A stretch of 64,000 nt of DNA from NCBI GenBank assembly GCA_965231165.1, contig OZ246421.1, positions 124,001 through 188,000 of the forward strand, given 5' to 3'. The position numbers and the translations under genes are program-made. The notes below the pieces were generated by a model. That model was not told the origin of the DNA. It did no database searches and worked only from the letters and a program-made list of their open reading frames with translations. Source of the DNA: Micavibrio_C sp965231165. Its GTDB lineage: Bacteria; Pseudomonadota; Alphaproteobacteria; Micavibrionales; Micavibrionaceae. Of the stretch, positions 48,547 to 58,569 are shown in pieces. Within the stretch, counting starts at the first letter, position 1. Each line of letters starts with the position of its first letter.

Positions 48547-50772
48547 ATGACCCAATCCCTGCTGTTTCAGGAAAATTCGCCGGAATCCGTGGCTGATCCG
48601 GCCCGCAAGGCATCGGTGCTTGTCCCGTATCCGGTGGACAAGGCATACACCTATGCCGTGCCGGAAGGCGAAGATTTGCAGCCTGGGGATTATGTGGTGG
48701 TGCCGCTCGGGGGGCGTGAAGTGCCAGGGGTGGTCTGGGATGACGTGCCGGATGATGTGAAGCCCGGAAAATTAAAGGCCGCCGTCCATAAATATGAATT
48801 CCCGCCGATGCCCGCGATGGAACGCAAATTCATCGACTGGATTGCGCAGTACACCATGACGGCGCGGGGCGCGGTTTTGAAAATGGCGTTGAGCGTACCG
48901 GGAGCGCTGGAGCCGCCGAAAGCTATGCCGGGTTATATTCGCGGAACTCAGCTTAATGACACGACGTTCAAAGGTTTATCGCCGCAACGGCGTAAGGTGC
49001 TGGAAGTGGTCGCTGACGGCATGCCGCGCCGGGCTTCGGAAATTGCGGAAGCTGCCGGGTGTACGCCGGGTGTGATCAAGACGATGGCGGGGCAGGGGTT
49101 GCTGACGCCTGTCGAGATTTTTTCAGCGGCGCCGTGCCGTCATCCGGATATCGACCGGGCGCGGGCGGTGTTGTCCCCGGCGCAGGCGGCGGCAGCGGAT
49201 ACGTTGTGCAAGTTTGTCGAAGATGGAGCGTATCATGCGGCGCTGCTTGATGGTGTGACGGGCGCGGGCAAGACGGAAGTTTATTTTGAAGCGGTGGCGG
49301 AAGCGCTGAAAGCGGACAAGCAGGTCTTGCTGTTGTTGCCGGAGATTGCGCTTTCGAATGCGTTTTTAGAACGGTTCAAGGCGCGGTTTGGCTGCGCCCC
49401 TGCGTTGTGGCATTCGTCATTAGGTCCGGCGCAACGGCGCAATACGTGGCGCGGTGTGGCTGAGGGGCAAACCAAAGTGATCGTCGGGGCGCGGTCGGCT
49501 TTGTTCCTGCCCTATCAGGATTTAGGTCTGATTATCGTCGATGAGGAGCATGATCCGGCGTACAAGCAGGACGAGGGCGTGATTTATAACGCCCGCGATA
49601 TGGCGATCGTGCGGGCGCATCTGGGCAAGTTTCCGATTGTTCTGGTATCGGCGACGCCATCGCTGGAAACCATGGCCAATGTCTGGGCCGGGAAATACAC
49701 GCATCTGCATTTGCCTGACCGTCATGCCGGGGCCAGTCTGCCCGAGATGCATGTGATCGACATGAAGATCGACAAGCCGGAACGGCAGAAATTTATTTCG
49801 CCGGTTTTGATGAAGGCGGTGGCCGATACGGTGGCGGTGGGCGAGCAGGCGCTCTTATTCCTCAATCGCCGCGGTTATGCGCCGCTGACTTTGTGCCGCA
49901 CCTGCGGGCACCGGATGGAATGTCCGCGTTGTACGGCGTGGCTGGTGGAGCATAAGAATAACGGCAAATTGCAATGCCATCATTGCGGTTATGCGATGAG
50001 ACAACCGAAGCAATGCCCTTCCTGCAACGATGAAGATAGTTTTGCAGCATGCGGGCCGGGGGTTGAGCGCATTCTAGAGGAAGTCAAAGAAGGATTCCCG
50101 GAGGCGCGGACGATTGTGCTGGCGAGCGATACGGCGACCACGCATGACGAGCTGAAAGCTATTCTCGACCAGATACGAAATCATGAAGTCGATATTATCG
50201 TCGGTACGCAGATTATCGCCAAAGGGCACCACTTTCCCAACCTGACATGCGTCGGTGTTGTCGATGCGGATTTGGGGTTGCAAGGCGGTGATTTGCGGGC
50301 GGCGGAACGGACATTCCAACTGCTGCATCAGGTGGCGGGCCGTGCGGGGCGTGAGGAAAAACCCGGTCATGTGTGGCTGCAGACATTTTTGCCGCGTAAC
50401 AAGGTGATGGTGGCCTTAAGTCAGCATGACCGCGACCGTTTCCTCGAAGTGGAGATGCGTGAGCGCGAGGCAGCGAACATGCCGCCGATCTCGCGGCTGG
50501 CGGGGATTATCGTTTCCGGCAAGAACGAGCAGCAGGTGGACACGGTGGCGCGGGAACTGGGTAAGGTCGCGCCGCAGGCCGAGAATATCAATACATTAGG
50601 GCCTGCGCCTGCGCCATTCTATCGTCTGCGCGGCAATTTCCGTCGCCGTCTGCTTGTGCGGGCGGACAAGAACGTCAATATCCAGAAGGCGATTGAGGAA
50701 TGGCTAGTGCTGGTGAAAGCGCCTTCGACCGTGCGCGTTCAGGTCGATATCGACCCACAGAGTTTTATGTAG
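48547..50772 (+). CDS. priA: Primosomal protein N' (replication restart helicase PriA)
   Basis: 741 residues. An N-terminal DNA-binding part (VLVPYPVDKAYTYAVP, then DYVVVPLGGREVPGVVW) is followed by a helicase core with Walker A GVTGAGKTEV, the DEEH box in VDEEHDPAYKQ, and zinc-binding cysteines CRTCGHRMECPRC and CHHCGY...CPSC, and finally GTQIIAKGHHF and the family's C-terminal region. PriA reloads the replisome at stalled forks. In many alphaproteobacteria the atp genes follow priA directly; here 5.6 kb separate them. Confidence 0.97.
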   Translation: MTQSLLFQENSPESVADPARKASVLVPYPVDKAYTYAVPEGEDLQPGDYVVVPLGGREVPGVVWDDVPDDVKPGKLKAAVHKYEFPPMPAMERKFIDWIAQYTMTARGAVLKMALSVPGALEPPKAMPGYIRGTQLNDTTFKGLSPQRRKVLEVVADGMPRRASEIAEAAGCTPGVIKTMAGQGLLTPVEIFSAAPCRHPDIDRARAVLSPAQAAAADTLCKFVEDGAYHAALLDGVTGAGKTEVYFEAVAEALKADKQVLLLLPEIALSNAFLERFKARFGCAPALWHSSLGPAQRRNTWRGVAEGQTKVIVGARSALFLPYQDLGLIIVDEEHDPAYKQDEGVIYNARDMAIVRAHLGKFPIVLVSATPSLETMANVWAGKYTHLHLPDRHAGASLPEMHVIDMKIDKPERQKFISPVLMKAVADTVAVGEQALLFLNRRGYAPLTLCRTCGHRMECPRCTAWLVEHKNNGKLQCHHCGYAMRQPKQCPSCNDEDSFAACGPGVERILEEVKEGFPEARTIVLASDTATTHDELKAILDQIRNHEVDIIVGTQIIAKGHHFPNLTCVGVVDADLGLQGGDLRAAERTFQLLHQVAGRAGREEKPGHVWLQTFLPRNKVMVALSQHDRDRFLEVEMREREAANMPPISRLAGIIVSGKNEQQVDTVARELGKVAPQAENINTLGPAPAPFYRLRGNFRRRLLVRADKNVNIQKAIEEWLVLVKAPSTVRVQVDIDPQSFM

Positions 50773-50778
50773 CCTGCC

Positions 50779-52188
50779 TTAAGGCTCTTTACCCTTATCC
50801 AGAAATGACCGGTTCAGGTTGTCGGTGTAGATGCCGGGCTGGGGCGGGATGTCGTACATCACATAGATGATATTGGCGAGCGCTGTGGGGTCTTTGTTCC
50901 AGGCGTTGAAGAATGGCACGACCTGACGGTTTACGGACGGGAATACGCTGCGCACCGTCTGGTCGAGGCGGATGCTGTAGGCGTCGTTGAAATTGGGCGC
51001 GGCGAAAAAATTTCCGGCGATGATGCCGCCCGGTTTCAGGACGGCTTTGATCTGTTGCAGAAATTCCTGCGTCACGGTGTGCATGGGGACGCCGGTTTCA
51101 TCCTGATAGATGTCGAGGAAGATGAAGTCGAATTTTTGATCCGTCCGGGGCAGCCACGCGCGGGCTTCTTCGCCGATGAATTTCTTATTCGGCGTTAGGT
51201 CGCGGTTCAGTAATTCTTCACGGGCGATTCTGTCCAAAGCCGGGTCGATATCAAGGAAGACGTAGTTATTTTTGTCGTCTTTCAATCCCAGCGTCAGACC
51301 GCCTGCGCCCACCACCAGAATGTCTTTCACTTCCGGTTGACGTAATGTCGGGTAGATGAAATTTTTCTCTATGAAATCGATATAGGGGAATACGGCCTGA
51401 TTTTGTTTTCCCGGCTGTGTATAAACGGCGGATGCCGTGGTGTTGTTGATCTTCATAAATTTTATGGCACCGTTCGGCGATGCCGCGATTTGTACCGTGT
51501 TGTATTGATTATTAGACAAGATGCCTTTGCGCTGCATCAGCAGGTTGCTGTTGAGCAGCAACGATATGACTAGGGCACCGGAAACCAGCATAGTGTAGAA
51601 AGACGGAAATCGCGGGGACAGCATGAAGACCATCAACGCGATCCCGGCAATGGTGATGTCGGCGCTATGGTTTACGCCGATGGAGGGCATCAGGAGGATG
51701 GTGCAGATGATCGCGCCTGCGAAAGATCCCATGGTCGAGAAAAACAGGATGCGGCCTGTCATGCGCGATAAATCACGCGCCTTTAGATAGTGACTGACCA
51801 GCGGCACGGTCTGGCCGAGCAAAAAGATCGGTACGACCAGAAAAACCAGCGCATAGGCGGTAGTAGCCAGTAAACGTCCGGAGGCGGTATTGGCGAACGA
51901 CCAGAAGCCGAAAAATATGTCGAGGAGGTTATGGGACAGGCCGCCCGCCAGTATGACCCCGGCAACGCTCAGATTGAAGATTAGTTTCCGGCGGTAGGGC
52001 GGTTTGGCGTTGCCGCCGATATAATAACCAAGCGCCAGCGGCATCAGCACGGCGGCGATGATGATGGCGGCGGTGTCGGTGGCGTTCCCGGCGAAGGGGA
52101 TGATCAGGCGCAATGCCAGAAGCTCTGCCGATAAGACGACATAACCTTCGAGGAAGATAATCAGAAAGAGAAAAACCTTTAGAGGCAT
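50779..52188 (-). CDS. Membrane-fused spermidine-synthase-like methyltransferase fold
   Basis: 469 residues. The first 220 residues hold about seven membrane helices (EGYVVLSAELLALRLIIPFAG at the start). The C-terminal part is a SpeE-like Rossmann domain: DILVVGAGGLTLGL, NYVFLDIDPALD, and FDFIFLDIYQDETGVP where spermidine synthases have their catalytic Asp and substrate loop. Similar fused proteins are widespread; their real substrate is often unproven. It is convergent with priA (six-base gap). Confidence 0.85.
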   Translation of the reverse strand: MPLKVFLFLIIFLEGYVVLSAELLALRLIIPFAGNATDTAAIIIAAVLMPLALGYYIGGNAKPPYRRKLIFNLSVAGVILAGGLSHNLLDIFFGFWSFANTASGRLLATTAYALVFLVVPIFLLGQTVPLVSHYLKARDLSRMTGRILFFSTMGSFAGAIICTILLMPSIGVNHSADITIAGIALMVFMLSPRFPSFYTMLVSGALVISLLLNSNLLMQRKGILSNNQYNTVQIAASPNGAIKFMKINNTTASAVYTQPGKQNQAVFPYIDFIEKNFIYPTLRQPEVKDILVVGAGGLTLGLKDDKNNYVFLDIDPALDRIAREELLNRDLTPNKKFIGEEARAWLPRTDQKFDFIFLDIYQDETGVPMHTVTQEFLQQIKAVLKPGGIIAGNFFAAPNFNDAYSIRLDQTVRSVFPSVNRQVVPFFNAWNKDPTALANIIYVMYDIPPQPGIYTDNLNRSFLDKGKEP

Positions 52189-52327
52189 GGTTTGTCCAGC
52201 TTAGGCAATTTTCAATGTCTTCGCCATGGAAAAAGCATGCGCACGGGTGCTTACCCGTAAGGATTATGGTGAACGGTGCGGTTGTTGCCGTATCTTCGGG
52301 CATGGAGAGGCCGTCAGGAGGCGTCAT

Positions 52328-53692
52328 ATGCAAGCGTTGCCCCTATTTTTCATTATGGGTTTTTTGTTATCCGCTGGACAGGTTCTGGGGGCTTTTGCGG
52401 CCCATGCTCAGGACGTGCCAGCAGCGGCGGCCCCGGCAGGGCCTGTAGTGGCTGATACTCAAGCTTTGAAACCCGAGGAATTGGAACAGATGGTGGCGCC
52501 GATTGCGCTGTATCCCGACCAGTTGTTGGCGCAGGTTTTAATGGCGTCCACTTATCCGCTGGAGGTGGTCCAGGCCGACCGTTGGGCGCAACAGAACAAG
52601 AGCATGAAAGGCGACGATCTGAAAAACGGATTGAGCCAGCAATCGTGGGATGACAGCGTCAAAGCGCTGGCATCGACGCCGGATGTGCTCTCCACCATGT
52701 CTACCAATCTGGACTGGACGCAAAAACTGGGCGATGCCGTTCTGGCGCAGCAGGATGGCGTGATGGATGCGATACAACGGTTGCGCTCCAAGGCCTATGA
52801 CAATAAAAGCCTGACATCCAATGAGCAGCAAACGATTGCTTTGCAAGAAGAGGCCGGGGACCAGAACATTATTATCCAGTCGGCGGCACCTGATACCGTT
52901 TATGTGCCTTATTATAATCCGACTGCTGTTTATGGCGATTGGGATTATCCGGACTATCCGCCGGTTTATTATCCACCGCCACCGGCTTACGGAGTAGGTG
53001 CGGGTTTTGTTGCCGGTATTGTCTTCGCCGGTGCTGCCGGGGTGTTTGATGATTGGTGGGATGATGATTTTGATTGGGGCGACAATGATATAGATGTCGA
53101 TATCAACGATAGTTTTAACAGAACCGACGTTGACAGAAGGACCCAGCGTCCGGGGCAAGAAGGCGGCGGACAGAAGTGGAAGCATAATCCGGACCATCGT
53201 CATGGTGTGAAATACGCAAACAATGATGTCGCGAAGAAATTTAAACCGCAGCAAGACAGACGGCAGGCGCGACCAAGCCAAGGCGGTACAGGTGAATATC
53301 GTGGCCGCGAATTGTCGTCCCGGAATATCCAGCAGGATCTGGCGCAACGCGCGCCTGCACAGACCCCGCGTAATCTGCAGGGCGGTGGCACAGGTCAGCG
53401 GGCACAGCGACCACCACAGCGACCAGCAACATCAGATATGTCGCGCAGCCTGTCCAATCTGGCACCCAGCAGCGGGCATCAATTTCAGGATCGCACTCAA
53501 TCCCGCAATTATCAGGGTACGCAACGCCAGAGCGCTTTTTCTCCCCAGCAATCGGCAAGGCAGACACGTCAATCTTCCGGACGCGGGCATGCCAGCCTGA
53601 GCGGCGGTTCTCGCGGCGGGTCTGGTATGAGCAGCGGAGGGCGTTCGGGTGGTGGCCGTGCGGGTGGTGGCGGTGGACGCGGACGGCGTTAA
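52328..53692 (+). CDS. DUF3300 secreted protein
   Basis: 454 residues. Signal peptide about 1-25; the DUF3300 domain begins KPEELEQMVAPIALYPDQLL, typical for the family. The C-terminal third is low-complexity: Tyr/Pro-rich YYPPPPAYG, a Asp/Trp-rich DDWWDDDFDWGDND segment, then long Gln/Arg- and Gly-rich tails. AGGAGG at 52316-52321 fixes the start, although the frame is open to 52226. DUF3300 and DUF2950 genes are found as neighbours in many proteobacteria; the role is unknown. Confidence 0.88.
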   Translation: MQALPLFFIMGFLLSAGQVLGAFAAHAQDVPAAAAPAGPVVADTQALKPEELEQMVAPIALYPDQLLAQVLMASTYPLEVVQADRWAQQNKSMKGDDLKNGLSQQSWDDSVKALASTPDVLSTMSTNLDWTQKLGDAVLAQQDGVMDAIQRLRSKAYDNKSLTSNEQQTIALQEEAGDQNIIIQSAAPDTVYVPYYNPTAVYGDWDYPDYPPVYYPPPPAYGVGAGFVAGIVFAGAAGVFDDWWDDDFDWGDNDIDVDINDSFNRTDVDRRTQRPGQEGGGQKWKHNPDHRHGVKYANNDVAKKFKPQQDRRQARPSQGGTGEYRGRELSSRNIQQDLAQRAPAQTPRNLQGGGTGQRAQRPPQRPATSDMSRSLSNLAPSSGHQFQDRTQSRNYQGTQRQSAFSPQQSARQTRQSSGRGHASLSGGSRGGSGMSSGGRSGGGRAGGGGGRGRR

Positions 53693-53724
53693 GAGGACAG
53701 TATTTTATAAAAGAGGACATGGTT

Positions 53725-54654
53725 ATGAAGATAATGACAGCAAGACCGAATTTTGTGTGCACCGTTCTGGCGGTAACGCTTCTGGTGGCTACTCACGCTG
53801 TACCATCATGGGCGCAGGCGCAATATGCCAGTCCGCATGATGCCGTGCAGGCACTGGCGAATGCCTTGAAGGCGCAGGACATATCTGCGGTTTTGTCTGT
53901 GATGGGGCCGGATGCGGAAGACATTATCGATTCCGGCGATCCTGTTGCGGACCAGAATGCCCGGGAAAAATTTCTTAAACTTTATGACGAAAAAAATGAG
54001 GTCATTCTGGAACAGGACGGTCAAAGCGCGTCTCTGGCGATGGGGAATGACGGGTGGCCGTTTCCGGTGCCGCTCGTAAAGACGGGTGCGGCATGGTCCT
54101 TTGATACCGAGGCGGGGCGCACGGAAATTCTGGCGCGCCGCATTGGCCGGAATGAGCTGGGGGTGATCGAAGTTTGCAAGCAGTATGTCCAGGCGCAGGA
54201 TGAATATGCCGATTTGCAGAAAATGGAAACGGGCCAGTATGTTTATGCGCAAAGGGTATTGAGTACAGAGGGGCAGCGCGACGGTCTTTATTGGCCGGAC
54301 CGGGAAGGTTTTCCCGAAAGTCCGCTGGGTGATCTGGTCGCGGAGGCGTCAGCCGAGGGGTACAAGGGCGGTGGCACACCTTATTACGGCTATTACTACA
54401 AAATACTGACGCAGCAAGGGCCGATGGCCAAGGGGGGTGCGTTTGATTATGTTGTGAATGGAAAAATGATCGGCGGTTTTGCGCTTCTGGCCTGGCCGGC
54501 AGAGTACGGCAACTCAGGTGTTATGAGCTTTATGGTCAACCATGATGGTATCACCTATCAGCGTGATTTGGGCGAGGACACGGAAAAACTGGCGAAGGCC
54601 ATGACGGCATTTGATCCTGAAATGGGATGGGTGCCCACAAACAGCAATCAGTGA
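53725..54654 (+). CDS. DUF2950 exported protein
   Basis: 309 residues from the ATG at 53725, eight bases after AGAGG; an ATG at 53719 is closer to the ribosome site than usual. A signal peptide ends SWAQA. The family features YASPHDAVQALANALKA, YWPDREGFPESPLGDLVA (abridged) and GGTPYYGYYYKILTQQGP are clear. Function unknown, probably periplasmic, working with the DUF3300 protein 32 bases upstream. Confidence 0.88.
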   Translation: MKIMTARPNFVCTVLAVTLLVATHAVPSWAQAQYASPHDAVQALANALKAQDISAVLSVMGPDAEDIIDSGDPVADQNAREKFLKLYDEKNEVILEQDGQSASLAMGNDGWPFPVPLVKTGAAWSFDTEAGRTEILARRIGRNELGVIEVCKQYVQAQDEYADLQKMETGQYVYAQRVLSTEGQRDGLYWPDREGFPESPLGDLVAEASAEGYKGGGTPYYGYYYKILTQQGPMAKGGAFDYVVNGKMIGGFALLAWPAEYGNSGVMSFMVNHDGITYQRDLGEDTEKLAKAMTAFDPEMGWVPTNSNQ

Positions 54655-54659
54655 GATGC

Positions 54660-55028
54660 CTAAAAGATGCGGAATTTGAAGTTACGTTTTTCAAGCACAT
54701 TGTTCATGGCATCGCGGGCGGTGAAATACATCACTGTTTTGCTCAATATTCTCTTTTGCAGGGTAAGATCGCGACCTGTCTGGAATAATTCCACCAGCCC
54801 CTGTTTGTCGCCGGGCATGGCATATAGTTTTTTAAGTGCCTGAACACGACGGTTTTCGGAGGGGTGCAGGATTACATTCGGGCTACTCTGGCTTACAAAA
54901 TTCGCAATATGCTTGTTAATTTCCAGCTCATATTCAGCGGCGGCTTCATTAAAAAGAGTAGCCAGCAACCGACCCATGCCGTCGGGCGGTTCCATGTCTT
55001 CGAGTTTTACCAGTGTGTAATCCGTCAT
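54660..55028 (-). CDS. Hypothetical protein
   Basis: 122 residues, mostly helical, with no signal peptide or recognised family. Features: acidic start LVKLEDMEPPDGMG, a helix GRLLATLFNEAAAEYELEI, and a basic C terminus (LEKRNFKFRIF). It is convergent with the DUF2950 gene, five bases apart. Coding is supported by length and composition only. Confidence 0.5.
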   Translation of the reverse strand: MTDYTLVKLEDMEPPDGMGRLLATLFNEAAAEYELEINKHIANFVSQSSPNVILHPSENRRVQALKKLYAMPGDKQGLVELFQTGRDLTLQKRILSKTVMYFTARDAMNNVLEKRNFKFRIF

Positions 55029-55337
55029 TCCTGTTCATCCCGCTTTTGCCAGCGCTTTTGGTTAAAATAGCCCCGTTACGAGGGATGCGCCAGAATTCTT
55101 CTTTTATTAGCCATAACTCATGCACTATTAAACCTTCATCATTGAAATCGAGAAGGGAATGCCTGCGGCGCTTTGTTTGCGGCATCACTGGCGGGTATAT
55201 CCATGCTCATACCTATGGCCGCCAGACGGAATGTCATGTTGTGCCTGCTGACAACGCATAGCCGTGACGTCATTTGCGCGCCGGGAGAGGGCACCGTCAG
55301 GGCTTGAAAAATCCTAAAATATGCTATCCTGACAGCC
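55029..55337. other. Intergenic region without visible gene
   Basis: About 310 bases between the divergent hypothetical and TraX-like genes. I see no open frame with coding signs, no tRNA and no clear promoter; TTGAAA at 55304 with TATCCT at 55325 has too short a spacer and lies too close to the next start. Confidence 0.6.
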
Positions 55338-56168
55338 ATGACTTTGAAGCATCTCACCAAAGACCTGACATCCTACGACCTGCTCAAAACCTTCGCCGTG
55401 CTGCTGATGCTGGTGGACCATACGGGTTATTATTTCTTTGAAGATGATAGCTGGTGGCGGGTTTTCGGGCGGTTTTGCGTACCGGTATGGTTCTTCCTGA
55501 TCGGTTATGCCCGCAGCCGCGATCTGGGGCCGAAGTTATGGGCGGGCATGATTATACTGGTGGCGGTGAGTTTCATTGTCGGGGCGGGCATTTTTCCGGT
55601 TAATATTCTGGGTACGATGCTGGTGATCCGTCTGGTACTGGATCCGGTCATGGAACGCGCACTGCGCACCCCGCAAGGATTGTGGCAGATCAGCGTGATG
55701 ATGATTTTACTGTCTTTTCCGACATCTTATTTGTTTGAATACGGCACTTTGGCTGTCGTTTTAGCGATGTTCGGCTGGCTGGTGCGGCATCAGCATGAAT
55801 ATCCGGGTGGTGAAAGACAGGCGCAGCAATATCTTTTCTTTGCGCTGGGGGTATTCGTTGTTATCCAGACGATGTTCTTTGGATTTAATGCAAACCAGAT
55901 TCTCGTGCTGGGGGGCGGTATATTGGCGGTGATGTGCGGATTAATGTTCTTCAGGCCCGTTACGTTTGCGGGAACGGGGGAAGGGCTCAAGGGATTCCTG
56001 ACATGGCCGTTGCGTTTTATGGGGCGCTGGACTCTGGAAATTTATGTGGCGCACCTGCTGTTGTTCAAGGCGCTGGGGGCGATTTTTCAGCCGGAGCGAT
56101 TCATGCTTTTTGACTGGAAACTGGTTCCGAAAGAGATGCTTGAGCTGGCGGTTTCCGGTGTTCATTGA
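55338..56168 (+). CDS. TraX family membrane protein
   Basis: 276 residues with about eight membrane helices. The N-terminal LTSYDLLKTFAVLLMLVDHTGYYF matches the TraX/acyltransferase-like pattern, with the conserved Asp-His pair in LVDHTGYY and a short FCVPVWFFLIGYARS. F-plasmid TraX acetylates pilin; chromosomal members are of unknown role, probably acetyl- or acyl-transfer on envelope molecules. No plasmid transfer genes are near, so conjugation is unlikely. Confidence 0.8.
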   Translation: MTLKHLTKDLTSYDLLKTFAVLLMLVDHTGYYFFEDDSWWRVFGRFCVPVWFFLIGYARSRDLGPKLWAGMIILVAVSFIVGAGIFPVNILGTMLVIRLVLDPVMERALRTPQGLWQISVMMILLSFPTSYLFEYGTLAVVLAMFGWLVRHQHEYPGGERQAQQYLFFALGVFVVIQTMFFGFNANQILVLGGGILAVMCGLMFFRPVTFAGTGEGLKGFLTWPLRFMGRWTLEIYVAHLLLFKALGAIFQPERFMLFDWKLVPKEMLELAVSGVH

Positions 56169-56274
56169 CCTGATTATGACTCCTGAATAAGTTTTTTCCC
56201 GTCCGTTATCAGTCGCTTGGGGTATTCCCTTTCAAAACGGCTCCCATAACTCATAATTCCTGCGTTTTCTGCGC

Positions 56275-56303
56275 TTGCACCTGGGCTTTGCGTATGCTAA
56301 ATC
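56275..56303 (+). promoter_or_regulatory. Possible atp operon promoter
   Basis: TTGCAC (56275-56280), a 17-base spacer and TAAATC (56298-56303), 53 bases before atpH. Moderate match only. Confidence 0.3.
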
Positions 56304-56355
56304 CACGCTGCCTGAAGAGGGCATTGAATGACAGAAAACCGGGATTTTTTAGAGT

Positions 56356-56916
56356 ATGGCAAACAGCAAATCAGGCCTGATCACGAAACGGTACGCTGCG
56401 GCGCTTCTGGACATGGCCGCCGAGGCCAAGGTTCTCGATAAAGTCGAGGGTGATCTGCATGAACTGGCGGCGATGCTCAAGGGTTCTGCCGACCTGCAAT
56501 CGCTGGTGCTCAATCCGCTGATTAACCGCGTACAGCAAAAACGCGCTGTCGCGGCTCTGGCACAGAGCGCGAAATTCCACACACTGACGACGAATTTTCT
56601 GGGCGTACTGGCCGATAACCGCCGTCTGTCGGCGCTGTCCGCCGTGATCGGCGCTTTCCACACCGAAGCGGCGCATCGCCGCGGTGAAGTGGCCGCGCGC
56701 GTCCAGACCGCTTACGCGCTGACCCCTGCGCAGACCGATGCCCTGCAAAAAGAGCTGAGCAAGGCGCTGGGTTCCAATGTGACTCTGAATGTTGAGGTCG
56801 CCAAGGATTTGCTCGGCGGCATGATCGTGACGGTGGGGTCGCGCATGGTTGATGATTCATTGAAACGCAAGCTGGAGCGCCTGAAACGTACGCTCTCCGG
56901 TGCGCGTGCCGCCTGA
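56356..56916 (+). CDS. atpH: ATP synthase F1 delta subunit
   Basis: 186 residues; the delta subunit joins the F1 head to the peripheral stalk. Family sequence ITKRYAAALLDMAAEAKVLD at the start and ITVGSRMVDDSLKRKLERLK at the end (VTVGSRMVDDSLKRKL here). The order atpH-atpA-atpG-atpD-atpC is the alphaproteobacterial F1 operon; the F0 genes are elsewhere, as is normal in this class. Confidence 0.95.
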   Translation: MANSKSGLITKRYAAALLDMAAEAKVLDKVEGDLHELAAMLKGSADLQSLVLNPLINRVQQKRAVAALAQSAKFHTLTTNFLGVLADNRRLSALSAVIGAFHTEAAHRRGEVAARVQTAYALTPAQTDALQKELSKALGSNVTLNVEVAKDLLGGMIVTVGSRMVDDSLKRKLERLKRTLSGARAA

Positions 56917-56971
56917 TTTAACGATAATTCTAACGAACACTTACGACGTCTAAACAAAGGAAAAGTAAAAA

Positions 56972-58522
56972 ATGGAAATCCGCGCAGCAGAAATCTCCGA
57001 GATCCTGAAAAAGCAGATCGCTGAATTCGGCGCTCAGTCCGATGTGGCTGAAATCGGTCAGGTGCTCTCCGTCGGTGACGGCGTGGCCCGCGTTTATGGT
57101 CTGGATAAAGTGCGCGCCGGTGAAATGCTTGAATTCCCGGGCGGCATTAAAGGGATGGCGCTGAACCTCGAATCCGACAATGTCGGCGTGGTTATTTTCG
57201 GCGACGACCGTACGATTAAAGAAGGCGACATCGTGCGCCGTACCGGCGAGATCGTGCAGGTGCCGACAGGCAAGGGCCTGCTGGGCCGCGTGGTTGACGG
57301 TCTGGGTAATCCGATCGATGGCAAAGGCCCGATCAAGGACGCGAAAATGAGCCGCGTTGAAGTGAAGGCACCGGGCATTATCCCGCGTAAATCAGTGCAC
57401 GAGCCGATGCAGACAGGCCTGAAAGCGATTGACGCGCTGGTGCCGGTTGGTCGTGGCCAGCGTGAGCTGATCATCGGTGACCGTCAGACTGGTAAAACCG
57501 CTGTGGCGATCGATACGATCCTGAACCAGAAATCGATCAACACCACCGGTGCGGAAAACGAAAAACTGTACTGCATTTACGTCGCCATCGGTCAGAAGCG
57601 TTCGACCGTGGCGCAGCTGGTGCGCGAACTGGAAGAGCAGGGCGCTCTTGAGTACTCCATTATTGTGGCGGCTACCGCGTCAGACCCTGCACCGATGCAG
57701 TTCCTGGCACCGTACACGGGCTGCACGATGGGTGAATATTTCCGCGACAACGGCATGCATGCCCTGTGCATCTATGACGATTTGTCCAAGCAGGCCGTGG
57801 CTTATCGCCAGATGTCCCTGCTGCTGCGCCGCCCGCCGGGTCGTGAAGCTTATCCGGGTGACGTGTTCTACATTCACTCCCGTCTGCTGGAACGTGCGGC
57901 GAAGATGAACGATGCGCAAGGCGCTGGCTCCCTGACGGCGTTGCCGGTGATTGAAACGCAGGCCGGTGACGTGTCCGCGTACATTCCGACCAACGTGATT
58001 TCGATTACTGACGGTCAGATCTTCCTGGAAACAGGCCTGTTCTTCAAAGGCATCCGTCCGGCGATTAACGTCGGTCTGTCGGTTTCGCGCGTGGGGTCTG
58101 CCGCGCAGATCAAGGCGATGAAACAGGTTGCCGGTAAGATCAAGCTGGAGCTGGCGCAGTACCGCGAGATGGAAGCGTTCGCACAGTTTGCTTCCGACCT
58201 CGACGCGACAACACAGAAATTGCTTGCTCGTGGCGCGCGTCTGACGCAGTTGCTGAAACAGCCGCAGTTCAAGCCGATGGCCGTTGAAGAGCAAGTGTTC
58301 GTGATTTACGCCGGTACACGCGGTTATCTCGATACCGTGCCGACCAACAAGGTGAGCGATTACGAAGCGCGTCTGCTGGAAGATGTGCGCGCGAACGGCA
58401 AGAAAATCCTTGAAGCCATCCGTACCAAAAAAGCGCTGGATGATGGTCTTGAGAAAGAGATCAACGCTTTCCTCGACGTTTTCACCAAGAGCTATATCGG
58501 TACGACGGCGAAAGCGGCTTAA
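56972..58522 (+). CDS. atpA: ATP synthase F1 alpha subunit
   Basis: 516 residues. Non-catalytic nucleotide-binding subunit with P-loop GDRQTGKT at 169-176, exactly the position in E. coli, and the sequence PAINVGLSVSRVGSAAQ near the C terminus. AAAGG precedes the ATG. The start MEIRAAEISEILKKQI is standard. Confidence 0.99.
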   Translation: MEIRAAEISEILKKQIAEFGAQSDVAEIGQVLSVGDGVARVYGLDKVRAGEMLEFPGGIKGMALNLESDNVGVVIFGDDRTIKEGDIVRRTGEIVQVPTGKGLLGRVVDGLGNPIDGKGPIKDAKMSRVEVKAPGIIPRKSVHEPMQTGLKAIDALVPVGRGQRELIIGDRQTGKTAVAIDTILNQKSINTTGAENEKLYCIYVAIGQKRSTVAQLVRELEEQGALEYSIIVAATASDPAPMQFLAPYTGCTMGEYFRDNGMHALCIYDDLSKQAVAYRQMSLLLRRPPGREAYPGDVFYIHSRLLERAAKMNDAQGAGSLTALPVIETQAGDVSAYIPTNVISITDGQIFLETGLFFKGIRPAINVGLSVSRVGSAAQIKAMKQVAGKIKLELAQYREMEAFAQFASDLDATTQKLLARGARLTQLLKQPQFKPMAVEEQVFVIYAGTRGYLDTVPTNKVSDYEARLLEDVRANGKKILEAIRTKKALDDGLEKEINAFLDVFTKSYIGTTAKAA

Positions 58523-58569
58523 TCGTTACGAGTGAAACCAACCGCAACGTTTAAGCGTGAGACAAGAAG

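Noticed and set aside
47805..48596. Open frame of 263 codons on the plus strand opposite the fsa gene
   Set aside because: It is the reverse of a clear transaldolase gene and runs into the priA start.
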